A DNA stretch of 64,000 nt, from assembly GCA_003151955.1 (NCBI GenBank), contig PLZB01000105.1, positions 49,969 through 113,968 of the forward strand, written 5' to 3'. The translations under genes and the position numbers were made by a program. Under the pieces are notes generated by a model. The model did no database searches and was not told where the DNA came from. It worked only from the letters and a program-made list of their open reading frames with translations. This document shows, in pieces, positions 31,793-40,094 of this stretch (its first letter is position 1; the number at the start of each line of letters is the position of its first letter). The stretch is from Acidimicrobiaceae bacterium (GTDB taxonomy: Bacteria; Actinomycetota; Acidimicrobiia; Acidimicrobiales; UBA8190).

Positions 31793-34192
31793 ATGAACCA
31801 GGCCGACCGCCGCAGCGCCGCCGCCACTGCGGTGCCCGATCCCGAGTTGTCCGTGTCTCCCGGTGCGCTGGCCTGGGTGGTGCTGGCCTGTGACGAGCTG
31901 GACGGCGGCGCCCGTGCCGTCGAGGCGGTCGAGCTGGAGCTCCGTCTGCTGGCCCATGCCTGCTCGGTGGCCCGGGTCACCGTGCCCCGCCATGCCAGCC
32001 GGCGGGAAGCCACCCGGCTGGTCCGCTCGGCGGCCGACGGCCTGGCCGGCCCGCTGCCGGTGCTGTTCGCCGGGATGGGAGGGGCCGCCGGCGTGGCGGT
32101 GCGGGCCACGGCCGGTGTCGACGCGGCCGGGCTCCTCTCGGTGGACGGCAGCCTCCTCTCCTCGTTCTGGCGGCTCCCGAGCCTCCAGTCCCCGACCATG
32201 CTGGTCCGGACGGGCCATGCCGGCAGCCCCGGCCTGGCCATGCGCCTCTCCAAGGTCGGGCTGGGCTCGAAGGGCCGGCTCGTCTCTGTGGCCGGTGACC
32301 AGGCCCTGTCGGGCCGGATGATCCGGGAGTGGCGCCAGGCCGCCGAGAACGGCGACTGGGACCGGAACCGGCGGAGCCTGGCCCGGCGACTGGCCCTGCC
32401 GGTGGCCGGGGCGGCCCTGCTGGCCACCCCGGGGATGGCGGCGGCCAGCCCTCTCACCGGACACACGGTGGCCGCCAGCCAGCGCGGCGGCGACGGGATC
32501 ACGGCCAAGAAGGCCGGAGCGGCCGGGAAGCACCTGGGCGGGAAGAAGCTGAAGGCCGGCCAGCGCCACGGCGACGCCCTGCGGCCCCACGCCACGGGCA
32601 GCAAGGGCCTCACCGACGCGGCCGGGTTCAAGTGGTTCGTCAACACCAACATCAACTTCGTCACGTCGAGCTCGGCCAGCGGAGCTGCATCGTCGGCGTC
32701 CTACCAGCACAGCACCACGGCCAGCACCCTCAACGGCGGGACCACCTCGGCCTCTCTGAGCAACGCCTACGGCGGCTACAACGGCATCTTCGTGGACGTC
32801 AACGGGGCCCATGTCGGGCGCTGCACCGGCACGGGCGTCACCGGCTGCGTCTCCTTCAACGAGAACGGGCCCGCCACGCTGGCCTGCAACAACCGGGTGG
32901 TCCAGCTCCCCACCCAGGTCATCGGTGGGATCGACGTGAGCCGCCAGGTCTACGTCCCCACCGACGACCACTTCAGCCGGTGGATGAACTACTTCACCAA
33001 CCCGGGGGGGAGCCCGGCCACCGTCCAGCTGGACACCTCCAACAACCTCGGGTCGGGGTCCAACACCAAGATCACCGGCACCTCGGCCGGGGGTACCACC
33101 CCCTCGTTGGCCGACAACTGGATCACCTCGTTCCGGAACTGGTCGGGGACCACCAGTAGCGACCCCCGCCTGGGCCATGTTCTCCAGGGCCCTGGAGGGG
33201 CGGTCCGGGCCGACAACCTCTCCTTCGTCGACGGCAACCCGAACCCGACCTGGGGCTACACCTTCACGGTCCAACCCGGCCAGACCGTCGCCATCGCCAA
33301 CTTCGGGGTGGCCGATGCCACCATCGCCGCCTCCCAGGCCGACTCGGCCCGACTGGACAACCTGCCCCCCACTGCCCTCGAGTGCCTGACCCCGACCGAA
33401 CAGGGCGAGATCGCCAACTTCGCCGTCGACCAGGGCTACCGGCTCGTCGGATCGGACGGCGGGGTCTTCGCCTTCGGCCAGGCCTCCTTCCAGGGATCCC
33501 TCCCGGCTGACAGCGTCCACGTGAACGACATCGTGGGGATGACCTCCAGCCCGAGCCGGCAGGGGTACACCCAGGTCGGCTCCGACGGCGGGGTCTTCGC
33601 CTTCGGCGACGCCGTCTTCCACGGGTCGCTCCCCCAGCTCGGCGTCTCGGTGAGCAACATCGTCGGCATTGCCCGGAACGCCGACGGCGGGGGCTACTGG
33701 ATGGTCGGCTCCGACGGCGGGGTCTTCGCCTTCGGCGACGCCGGCTTCTTCGGCTCCCTGCCCGGTTCCGCCGTCCACGTGGACAACATCGTCTCCATGG
33801 TGCCCACCGCCGACGGCCAGGGCTACTGGATGGTCGGCTCCGACGGCGGCATCTTCGCCTTCGGCGACGCCAACTTCCACGGCTCGCTTCCCGGCCTCTC
33901 GGTCAGCGTGGACAACATCGTCGGGATGGCCGCCACCCCCAGCGGCGGGGGCTACTACCTGGTCGGCGCCGACGGCGGCGTCTTCGCCTTCGGTGACGCC
34001 GTCTACCACGGCTCCGCCAACACCCTGCCCCTGTCGGCCCCCATCACCGGTGTCACCGCCACCGCCGGGGGCGGGGGCTACTGGCTGGCCGGCGCCGACG
34101 GCGGGGTCTTCGCCTACGGTGACGCCCCCTTCGAGGGCTCGCTGCCCGGGCTCGGAGCCGGCGTCACCGACATCACCGGCATCACCACCTGA
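31793..34192 (+). CDS. hydrolase-like domain fused to exported six-repeat surface protein
   Basis: A 799-residue protein with three parts. Residues 25-185 look like an alpha/beta-hydrolase-type domain (LAWVVLACDELDGG, PVLFAGMGGAAGVAV, GLLSVDGSLL, SPTMLVRTGHAG) and have no signal peptide. At about 195-220 comes RRSLARRLALPVAGAALLAT...GMAAA, a typical signal peptide in an internal position. A Ser/Thr/Asn-rich beta domain follows (about 285-540). Last come six repeats of about 43 residues (548-799) built on GYWMVGSDGGVFAFGDAxF-x-GSLPG. AAGGAGAGG before ATG 31793 supports the long form. A second start at an internal ATG near residue 180 (MIREWRQ) could give the exported part alone. Confidence 0.7.
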   Translation: MNQADRRSAAATAVPDPELSVSPGALAWVVLACDELDGGARAVEAVELELRLLAHACSVARVTVPRHASRREATRLVRSAADGLAGPLPVLFAGMGGAAGVAVRATAGVDAAGLLSVDGSLLSSFWRLPSLQSPTMLVRTGHAGSPGLAMRLSKVGLGSKGRLVSVAGDQALSGRMIREWRQAAENGDWDRNRRSLARRLALPVAGAALLATPGMAAASPLTGHTVAASQRGGDGITAKKAGAAGKHLGGKKLKAGQRHGDALRPHATGSKGLTDAAGFKWFVNTNINFVTSSSASGAASSASYQHSTTASTLNGGTTSASLSNAYGGYNGIFVDVNGAHVGRCTGTGVTGCVSFNENGPATLACNNRVVQLPTQVIGGIDVSRQVYVPTDDHFSRWMNYFTNPGGSPATVQLDTSNNLGSGSNTKITGTSAGGTTPSLADNWITSFRNWSGTTSSDPRLGHVLQGPGGAVRADNLSFVDGNPNPTWGYTFTVQPGQTVAIANFGVADATIAASQADSARLDNLPPTALECLTPTEQGEIANFAVDQGYRLVGSDGGVFAFGQASFQGSLPADSVHVNDIVGMTSSPSRQGYTQVGSDGGVFAFGDAVFHGSLPQLGVSVSNIVGIARNADGGGYWMVGSDGGVFAFGDAGFFGSLPGSAVHVDNIVSMVPTADGQGYWMVGSDGGIFAFGDANFHGSLPGLSVSVDNIVGMAATPSGGGYYLVGADGGVFAFGDAVYHGSANTLPLSAPITGVTATAGGGGYWLAGADGGVFAYGDAPFEGSLPGLGAGVTDITGITT
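33434..34189 (+). repeat. six in-frame ~129-base coding repeats
   Basis: Six tandem units of about 43 codons, each with the core G-S/A-D-G-G-V-F-A-F-G-D-A. Unit 5 is one residue short and unit 6 ends the protein. The unit length and strand pattern suit a six-bladed beta-propeller or a beta-solenoid. Similar repeats are common in Acidimicrobiia surface proteins. Confidence 0.8.
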
Positions 34193-34229
34193 GCCGGCGG
34201 CCTCCGGGCTACACCAGGAACACCATGAC

Positions 34230-34259
34230 ACCGGCCCCGGGTTCCGACCCGGGGCCGGT
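34230..34259. terminator. strong bidirectional hairpin between convergent genes
   Basis: ACCGGCCCCGGGT (34230-34242), loop TCCG, ACCCGGGGCCGGT (34247-34259): a perfect 13-bp stem. It lies 38 bases after the repeat-protein stop and two bases from the 3' end of the opposing DUF2505 gene. There is no U-tract, as often in high-GC actinobacteria. Confidence 0.8.
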
Positions 34260-34261
34260 CG

Positions 34262-34756
34262 TCACCGCTGGTCCAGGGCCCACCGCTCGATGAAGCGGGC
34301 CTCCTTGGCCAGATGCTCGCAGATGCCGCCGGCCATGGCCTTCTCGATGGCCTTGCCCCCGACGGGGATGGGGAGCCTGACGCCGAGATCCCCGGTGACG
34401 AGCTGCCGGGTGGTCTGCCCCTTCTTCAGGAACCGGTAGGCGTAGGAGAGCTTCAACCGGTCGGCGAACTGGTCGGGGACGAGGGTGAAGGCGGTGGAGT
34501 GGTCGGACAGGTCGACCTCGGCATGGACCGACCAGCTCAGCTTGGAGGGGTCGATGAAGGCCCGGACGGGGGCGGCGACGGAGCCGGTGAAGGCGTAGCG
34601 GACGTGGACGGTGTCCTCGCCCCGGTCGGGGTCCACCGTTCCGGTGACCTTGAAGTCCTCCATCTCGGCCAGGACCTCGTAGAAGCCCGGCTCCAGGAAG
34701 GCCCGCTCCACCACGTCCCGGGGGGCGTCGATCTTCTGCTCGACCTCGAAATGCAT
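34262..34756 (-). CDS. DUF2505 (SRPBCC-like) protein
   Basis: A 164-residue paralog of the protein at 22030-22584. It has [74 protein letters not shown] and [20 protein letters not shown]. It lacks the basic tail of the other copy. The family is actinobacterial with no known ligand; the fold is expected to hold a hydrophobic molecule. TAGCAT sits six bases before the ATG, as for the paralog. It is divergent from the GntR gene with 77 bases between the starts. Confidence 0.82.
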   Translation of the reverse strand: MHFEVEQKIDAPRDVVERAFLEPGFYEVLAEMEDFKVTGTVDPDRGEDTVHVRYAFTGSVAAPVRAFIDPSKLSWSVHAEVDLSDHSTAFTLVPDQFADRLKLSYAYRFLKKGQTTRQLVTGDLGVRLPIPVGGKAIEKAMAGGICEHLAKEARFIERWALDQR

Positions 34757-34768
34757 CGCCGAATGCTA
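34754..34768 (-). promoter_or_regulatory. leaderless-type -10 box of DUF2505 gene
   Basis: On the minus strand TAGCAT (34768-34763), six bases, ATG 34756. Confidence 0.55.
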
Positions 34769-34810
34769 CGGCCCCGCCAGCCCGGTGGTGGACTTCCCTG
34801 GACACCGACG

Positions 34811-34836
34811 ATTGTATGGGTACAATACATACAATG
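34811..34836 (+). promoter_or_regulatory. GntR (YtrA-type) operator overlapping its own promoter and start codon
   Basis: ATTGTATG (34811-34818) is the exact inverse of CATACAAT (34828-34835), and ATTGTA/TACAAT (34811-34816, 34821-34826) form a second, nested dyad. TACAAT is also the -10 box, seven bases before ATG 34834. This half-site pattern is that of YtrA-like repressors, so autorepression is very likely. Confidence 0.75.
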
Positions 34837-35178
34837 CTGCTGCGGATCGATCCGGGCTCCGGGGTCCCCCTCTACCGGCAGATCGCGGCCCAGGTCCGGG
34901 GGGCGGTCGCCCGGGGTGAGGTCGGAGTGGGACAGCGGCTCCCGGTGGCCCGGGAGCTGGCCGGTTCCCTGGAGGTGAACCTCCAGACCGTCCTCCGGGC
35001 CTACGCCGAGCTCCGGGAGGAGGGCCTGGTCGAGGTCCGGCGGCGGCGGGGGGTCACCGTCATCGCCACCCCCGAGCAGGCCAATCTGGCCGGCCTGGCC
35101 ACCTCCCTCGTGACCGAGGCCAGGCGCTTGGGCGTGGCCGACACCGAGATCCGCCGACTTCTGGAGGCAGCCCTGTGA
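34834..35178 (+). CDS. GntR-family regulator, YtrA subfamily
   Basis: A 114-residue repressor, short as usual for YtrA-type proteins. The winged helix-turn-helix is clear: [66 protein letters not shown]. It is followed only by a short helical dimerisation tail ([22 protein letters not shown]). The start is ATG 34834, inside its own operator. It overlaps the DUF1648 gene by four bases, and YtrA regulators usually control membrane transport or envelope genes next to them, which fits the two membrane genes that follow. Confidence 0.9.
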   Translation: MLLRIDPGSGVPLYRQIAAQVRGAVARGEVGVGQRLPVARELAGSLEVNLQTVLRAYAELREEGLVEVRRRRGVTVIATPEQANLAGLATSLVTEARRLGVADTEIRRLLEAAL

Positions 35179-36164
35179 ACCCGACCGAGCATCCCCCGTC
35201 CGAAACCGCCGGCCACGATCGGCGGGCCCTGGCCGGCGCCCTCGGGGTGGTGGCCGCCCTGGCCGCCCTGGCCCCCTTCGCCCTCTGGTGGTCGGACCTG
35301 CCCAGGCCGATGGCCAGCCACTGGACCGCCGGGGGGGTCCCGAACGGGGCCATGTCCCGCCTGGGATCGGCCCTCCTCCTGGCCGGGCTCCCGGTCGTCC
35401 TGGGCCTCCTGGGGACGGTCCTGGTCAGCCTGGGCCGGCACCGGATCGTGCCCCTGGCCGCCTGCTGCACCGGGTTGGGCCTCTTCTTCGCCACCCTGTC
35501 CTGGACGACGGTCCTGGCCAACGTCCACGCCCCCCGGTGGCAGGAGGCCGCCCACCTGGGCCTGGCCACCACCCTCGGGATCAGCGCCCTGGGCCTGGTG
35601 CTCGCCGGCGGGGCGGCGGCCGCCACCTGGCGGCTCGTGGCCACGCCGGCCGGGACGGCCCGACCTCTCGGCCCGGCTCCCTCGACCCTCGGGCTCGCCC
35701 CCGGGGAGCAGGCCGTCTGGATCGGGCAGGCCGGTGGGAGCTGGGGCTGGATCCCCCCGGTGGGCGGGGCCCTCCTCGGGGCCGCCCTCATCGTCTCGAC
35801 CGGGTCCCCCCTGGCCGCGATGGGCCCCATCGTGGTCGGGATCCTCCTCAGTGCCATGGCCCTGGTCCAGGTGGTGGTGGACGGCTCGGGGATCCGGATC
35901 CGGTTCGGCTGGCTCCCCTGGCCCGTCATCCGGGTCCGGCTCGACGAGGTGGCCTCGGCCGAGGCCATCGAGATCCGGCCCGCCGAGTGGGGAGGCTGGG
36001 GCTACCGGGGCAGCCGGAGGGCCCTGGGACGGGCGGCCGTGGTGGTCCGGGCCGGGCCGGGGATCCGGCTCGAGCTCACCGACGGGAGCACGATGGCCGT
36101 CACCGTCGACGATGCCGAACGGGCGGCCGCCCTCCTGAACGACCTCCTGGCCCGGGCGCGTTGA
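35175..36164 (+). CDS. DUF1648 multi-span membrane protein
   Basis: A 329-residue membrane protein. The N-terminal DUF1648 module ([27 protein letters not shown]) is followed by hydrophobic spans ([66 protein letters not shown]). The C-terminal half (residues 235-329) resembles a soluble PH-like domain ([46 protein letters not shown]). DUF1648 proteins often pair with GntR regulators in Firmicutes and Actinobacteria and relate to SdpI-like immunity proteins. The GTG start overlaps the GntR stop and the stop overlaps the next gene's TTG. Confidence 0.8.
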   Translation: MNPTEHPPSETAGHDRRALAGALGVVAALAALAPFALWWSDLPRPMASHWTAGGVPNGAMSRLGSALLLAGLPVVLGLLGTVLVSLGRHRIVPLAACCTGLGLFFATLSWTTVLANVHAPRWQEAAHLGLATTLGISALGLVLAGGAAAATWRLVATPAGTARPLGPAPSTLGLAPGEQAVWIGQAGGSWGWIPPVGGALLGAALIVSTGSPLAAMGPIVVGILLSAMALVQVVVDGSGIRIRFGWLPWPVIRVRLDEVASAEAIEIRPAEWGGWGYRGSRRALGRAAVVVRAGPGIRLELTDGSTMAVTVDDAERAAALLNDLLARAR

Positions 36165-38488
36165 CGGCGGTGGTCCCGCTTTCGGCCCGGGTCACCCGGG
36201 CCAGCCGGGCCGTCGGCCGCCACCGGGGGGACCTCCTGGCCCTCGGGGTCCTGGCCGGCCTGGTCCTCGCCTACCTCGCCCCGGCCCTGGGCCACGGTCC
36301 CAGCTTCGGGCCGTCCGACCTGGGCCGGCAGCTCTCCCTCCTGACCAACGGCCCCGGTCCGGTCCACAATGCGGTCGACAGCGACCTCATCACCCAGGGA
36401 CTCCCCTGGAACAACCTCAACTGGACGCTCGTCCACCAGGGCCGGTTCCCCCTCTGGAACTCCTACTCCGGCAACGGCATCCCCCAGTTCCTGAACTTCG
36501 AATCGGGCTCCCTGGCCGTCCCCAGCCTGATCGGCTACCTCTTCCCCCTGTCCTGGTCGTTCCTGGTGACGGTGGCGGTGAAGCTCCTGGTGGCCGGATG
36601 GGGGACCTACCTCTGCTGCCGGCTGCTCGGGGCCTCCCCCCTGGCCGCCATCTTCGGGGGGGCCAGCTTCATGCTCTCGGGACCCGTCACGGGGTGGCTG
36701 GGGTGGGCCATCAGCGGCGTCTTCGTCTGGGGGGGCTTCCTTCTGGCCGGCCTGATCCTGGCCGGCCGGGAGCCGGGACGGGCCCGGGGGATCGTCCTGG
36801 TCGCCCTGGCCGGGGCGGCCGCCGTCTACGGGGGGTTCCCCGAGGGGGATCTCCTCCTGGGAGGCGGACTGGCCGTCCTCCTGGCTGTCACCGCCGCCGG
36901 CCGGCACCGGGAGGAGGGGGTGATCCGGGGGGCGGGCCGGATCGGGGCCGGGCTGGCCCTGGCCGGAGCCCTGGCCGCCCCGCTCTGGCTCCCGGGGCTG
37001 GCCGTCCTGGGCGGTGCGGCCCGGGAGGGGGTCCGGTCCGGAGCCGGCCTCCCCGCCGGAGAGACCACCCTGGCCGTGGCCCAGGGCTACTGCGGCCTCC
37101 CCACGGGGGGCAGCTGGCTCTGCGCCGGGAATTACTACGAGACGGCCGCCACGGTGGGGGTGGTGGGCCTGGCCCTGGCCCTGGCCGCCCTGGTCCTGGG
37201 CTGGCGGCGGCCCGTGGTGCGGGGCCTGGGAGCCGCCCTGGTAGCGACGGTCGCCGTCGTCTACCGGTTGGGCCCGGTCGACCCGGTCCAGGCGCTCCTC
37301 CGGGACCTGGGCCTGGGCGTGGTCAAGCTCAACCGGATGCTCCCGGTGGCGACCCTGGCCCTGGCCGTCCTGGCCGCGCTCGGCCTCGAGGCGCTCCTGG
37401 GCCGGACCCGGGTCAGACGGGTCGAGCCGGTGCTGGCCCTGGCCGGCCTCGCGGTCGGGATCTGGGTCGCCCTCCTCTGGGTCTCCGCCTTCGAGGCCGG
37501 GCTGAGCGGGACGGTCCGGACGGCCCGACGGGGGAGCCTGGTCTGGCCCACCGCCCTGATCCTGCTCTGCCTTGCGGTGACCCTGGGTCCGGGGTCCCGC
37601 CGAGGCCTCCGGGCCCGACCGGGGTCGCCGCCGCGGGTCCGATGGCTGGCGGCCGGGGCCCTTCTGGCCGGCCAGGTCTCCTACCTCGTCGTGGCCGGGG
37701 CCGGCCTGAACAGCTACGCCCCGTCGGCCGTCTCGGCCACGCCTGCCACCGTCGAGCTCGAGGCCCAGCTGGGGACGGGCCTCCTCGGGTTCGACGGGGG
37801 GAACACCAGCTGCGCCGGGTCGGGCACCCGGTTGTGCGGCTTCCGGGCCTGGACCGGGGTCGGGTTCCCGCCGGCCATGAACCTGCTCGTCGGCCTGCCC
37901 GAGCTCGGGGTCCACGACCCGGTGGTCCCGGCCGCCTACCTCGCCGGCTGGCCCGTTCCCGGAGCCGGCCAGCGGGTCCCGGCGTCCCTCGACGTCAACT
38001 TCTTCGCCCCCGCCGTCGACACCGTGGCGCTCGCCCGCCTCTACGGGGTCACCGAGGTCCTGGCCGCCCCCGGGGTCCCGGCCCCGGTCGGGATGACCCC
38101 GGTCACGACCATCCGGGGGATGACCCTCTACCGGGTCCCCGACTCGGGGCTGTTCACGGTGTCGCGGTCGGGGACCAGCACCGTCGTTCCCGGCACCCAT
38201 CCCGGCGACGACGACTACCGGGTCCGCCTCGACGGGGGCCCCGCCTCGGTCCTGACGGCCCGGATCACCGACTTCCCGGGATGGTCGGCCCGGGCCGGGG
38301 GCCGGGCCCTCGTCCTCCACCGGACCGGGCAGGACCTGATCCGAGTCGACATCCCGGCCGGCACGACCGTGGTCGAGCTCCGGTACCGGCCGGCCGGGTT
38401 GACCGAGGGAGCAGTCCTGGCCGCCGCGGCGGTGGCCGCCCTGGGGGTCCGGGCCCTGATCCGCCGGCGGGCTCAGGAGCGGGTGTAG
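36161..38488 (+). CDS. YfhO-like polytopic membrane protein
   Basis: A 775-residue protein of the GT-C-like YfhO group. After one span comes the extracytoplasmic loop (SDLITQGLPWNNLNWTLVHQG, FPLWNSYSGNGIP) seen in YfhO, then about ten more spans. The large C-terminal outer domain contains ITDFPGWSARAGGRALVLHRT and VELRYRPAG, also typical. YfhO-type proteins glycosylate cell-wall polymers or lipoteichoic acid in Firmicutes; a glycosyl transfer role at the envelope is inferred here. The TTG start overlaps the DUF1648 stop (TTGA). The last 16 bases overlap the convergent glycosyltransferase gene. Confidence 0.75.
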   Translation: MTAVVPLSARVTRASRAVGRHRGDLLALGVLAGLVLAYLAPALGHGPSFGPSDLGRQLSLLTNGPGPVHNAVDSDLITQGLPWNNLNWTLVHQGRFPLWNSYSGNGIPQFLNFESGSLAVPSLIGYLFPLSWSFLVTVAVKLLVAGWGTYLCCRLLGASPLAAIFGGASFMLSGPVTGWLGWAISGVFVWGGFLLAGLILAGREPGRARGIVLVALAGAAAVYGGFPEGDLLLGGGLAVLLAVTAAGRHREEGVIRGAGRIGAGLALAGALAAPLWLPGLAVLGGAAREGVRSGAGLPAGETTLAVAQGYCGLPTGGSWLCAGNYYETAATVGVVGLALALAALVLGWRRPVVRGLGAALVATVAVVYRLGPVDPVQALLRDLGLGVVKLNRMLPVATLALAVLAALGLEALLGRTRVRRVEPVLALAGLAVGIWVALLWVSAFEAGLSGTVRTARRGSLVWPTALILLCLAVTLGPGSRRGLRARPGSPPRVRWLAAGALLAGQVSYLVVAGAGLNSYAPSAVSATPATVELEAQLGTGLLGFDGGNTSCAGSGTRLCGFRAWTGVGFPPAMNLLVGLPELGVHDPVVPAAYLAGWPVPGAGQRVPASLDVNFFAPAVDTVALARLYGVTEVLAAPGVPAPVGMTPVTTIRGMTLYRVPDSGLFTVSRSGTSTVVPGTHPGDDDYRVRLDGGPASVLTARITDFPGWSARAGGRALVLHRTGQDLIRVDIPAGTTVVELRYRPAGLTEGAVLAAAAVAALGVRALIRRRAQERV

Positions 38489-40017
38489 CGGCGGACTTCG
38501 ATCCCCCTGAACTCCCCGGTCCGGGTCACTCGGTAGCCGTGGTCCAACCCGTCGAGCAGGGCGACCAGCTGGGTCTGGCGCTGCCGGGCGAAGTCGGTGG
38601 CCCCGGGGCCCACCGGCCCGCCGACGTGGGTGAGGACGAGCCAGAGGGTCGGGCACTGGGCCGTCACGGTGGCCAGGGCCGGACCGGCCAGGGTGGGGGG
38701 ATCCAGGACCAGGTGGTGCGAGGCCCAGGTGGTGGCCGGGAGGACCGGCCGGGGGAGGTTCCGGGACCGGGCCGGTCCGGCGGAGGAGACGGTGAAGTCG
38801 AAGGGGGAGTAGCCGGCGTTCTGGAAGAAGGCGATGCAGTCGCCGGAGGACGTCCGGGCCAGGGTCCAGGCGGCCGCCCCCGACCAGTCCTCCACCGGGA
38901 CCCCGTAGCTCGAGGGGAGCTGGAGGGAGCGGAGCCCGATGACGAGGACGGCTCCCACGGGGACGAGCCAGGCCGGCCGGAACCGGGCCACCACCACGGC
39001 CAGGAGGATGGACCCGGCGGGGATGACGGGGAGGAGATAGCGGTCCTGGAAGACCGGATGGACGAGGACCGAGAGGAGGTAGATGCCGCCCAGGGGCCCG
39101 ACCAGGGACAGGACGACGAGCCCGAGGGCCCAGCTCCGGCGGCTCCTGGCCCCCCGGCGGAGCTCCAGGGCCAGGAGCCCCAGGGCTCCGACCCAGGCGG
39201 CCAGGGTCAGGACCAGGAGCAGGGTCGAGGTGGAGGTGAGGGGGACGGTGATGACGGCGCCGCCGGTCAGGAAGCGCCAGACGTAGACGCTCTCGGCCGA
39301 GGTGAGGGGGGGGACCCAGCGGATGGGGTAGGACCCGGCGGCCGAGACGGCGACGGCCAGGGGGAGCAGGCCGACCCCGATGGCCCCGGCGGCCAGGAGG
39401 AGCCGGCGCCGGGGGAGGTCGGGGCGGGGCAGGAGGACGACCGAGACGAAGAGGGAGGCGACGGCCAGAGCGGTGAGGAGGATGGTCGAGACGGCCAGCA
39501 CGGAGAGGACGACGAAGGCCACCCAGGTCCACCGGGGCCCACCGTCCACCGCCACCACGAAGGCCAGGGTGGCGGCCAGGAGGAGACAGATGGCGGGGGC
39601 GTAGCCCCGGGCCATCTGGCCCCAGTAGACGAGCGGGAGGCAGACAGCCAGGAACGAGGCGGCCAGGAAGGCGGTGGTCCGGTCGAAGAGCCGGCCGACC
39701 AGCCCGAAGACGAGGGGGACGGAGGCCACCGTGGCCAGGGCCGAGGGGAGCCGGAGGGCCAGGATGCCGTCGCCGAAGAGCCCGAGGACGAGATGGAGGA
39801 GGCCGTAGTAGGCCACCATGTTGCCGCCCTCGTTGAACATCCAGTGCCAGAGGAGCCGCCCGTGCTGGGTGGACGTCGTGAAGGTGGTGCCCTCGTCGAC
39901 CCAGAGGCTCCGGGCCCCGAGGCCGTGGAGGACGAGGGCGGCGGCGAGGGCGGTGGGGAGGAGGACAGGGCCGACCCGGCGGATGACCGCGCCGACCCGT
40001 CCCGGGGCTCGGTCCAT
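38473..40017 (-). CDS. GT-C family glycosyltransferase (ArnT/PMT-like)
   Basis: A 514-residue integral membrane protein with 11-13 likely spans. The first outer loop has SLWVDEGTTFTTS, containing the D-E pair that acts as catalytic/metal acidic site in PMT/ArnT-type enzymes, and MVAYYGLLHLVLGLFGD later in that loop. A soluble C-terminal domain (VEDWSGAAAWTLARTSSGDC...) follows. Such enzymes use polyprenyl-phosphate sugars. Acceptor unknown. ATG 40017 lies 78 bases from the divergent AftD start; TAGCAA six bases upstream is a weak -10 candidate. Confidence 0.8.
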   Translation of the reverse strand: MDRAPGRVGAVIRRVGPVLLPTALAAALVLHGLGARSLWVDEGTTFTTSTQHGRLLWHWMFNEGGNMVAYYGLLHLVLGLFGDGILALRLPSALATVASVPLVFGLVGRLFDRTTAFLAASFLAVCLPLVYWGQMARGYAPAICLLLAATLAFVVAVDGGPRWTWVAFVVLSVLAVSTILLTALAVASLFVSVVLLPRPDLPRRRLLLAAGAIGVGLLPLAVAVSAAGSYPIRWVPPLTSAESVYVWRFLTGGAVITVPLTSTSTLLLVLTLAAWVGALGLLALELRRGARSRRSWALGLVVLSLVGPLGGIYLLSVLVHPVFQDRYLLPVIPAGSILLAVVVARFRPAWLVPVGAVLVIGLRSLQLPSSYGVPVEDWSGAAAWTLARTSSGDCIAFFQNAGYSPFDFTVSSAGPARSRNLPRPVLPATTWASHHLVLDPPTLAGPALATVTAQCPTLWLVLTHVGGPVGPGATDFARQRQTQLVALLDGLDHGYRVTRTGEFRGIEVRRYTRS

Positions 40018-40094
40018 CCGGGCTTGCTACCACGACCCCGACCCCCTGACAACCGGCCCGGCCCGCTTGCCCCGCCCGGGAGGAGGATGATTCG

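Noticed and set aside
33434..34189. Tandem repeats as a CRISPR array
   Set aside because: The ~129-base units are coding, in frame and imperfect; no short identical repeats with unique spacers.
31748..34231. 827-residue minus-strand frame with repeats
   Set aside because: Its repeats are only the reverse reading of the plus-strand GSDGGVFAFGDA repeats.
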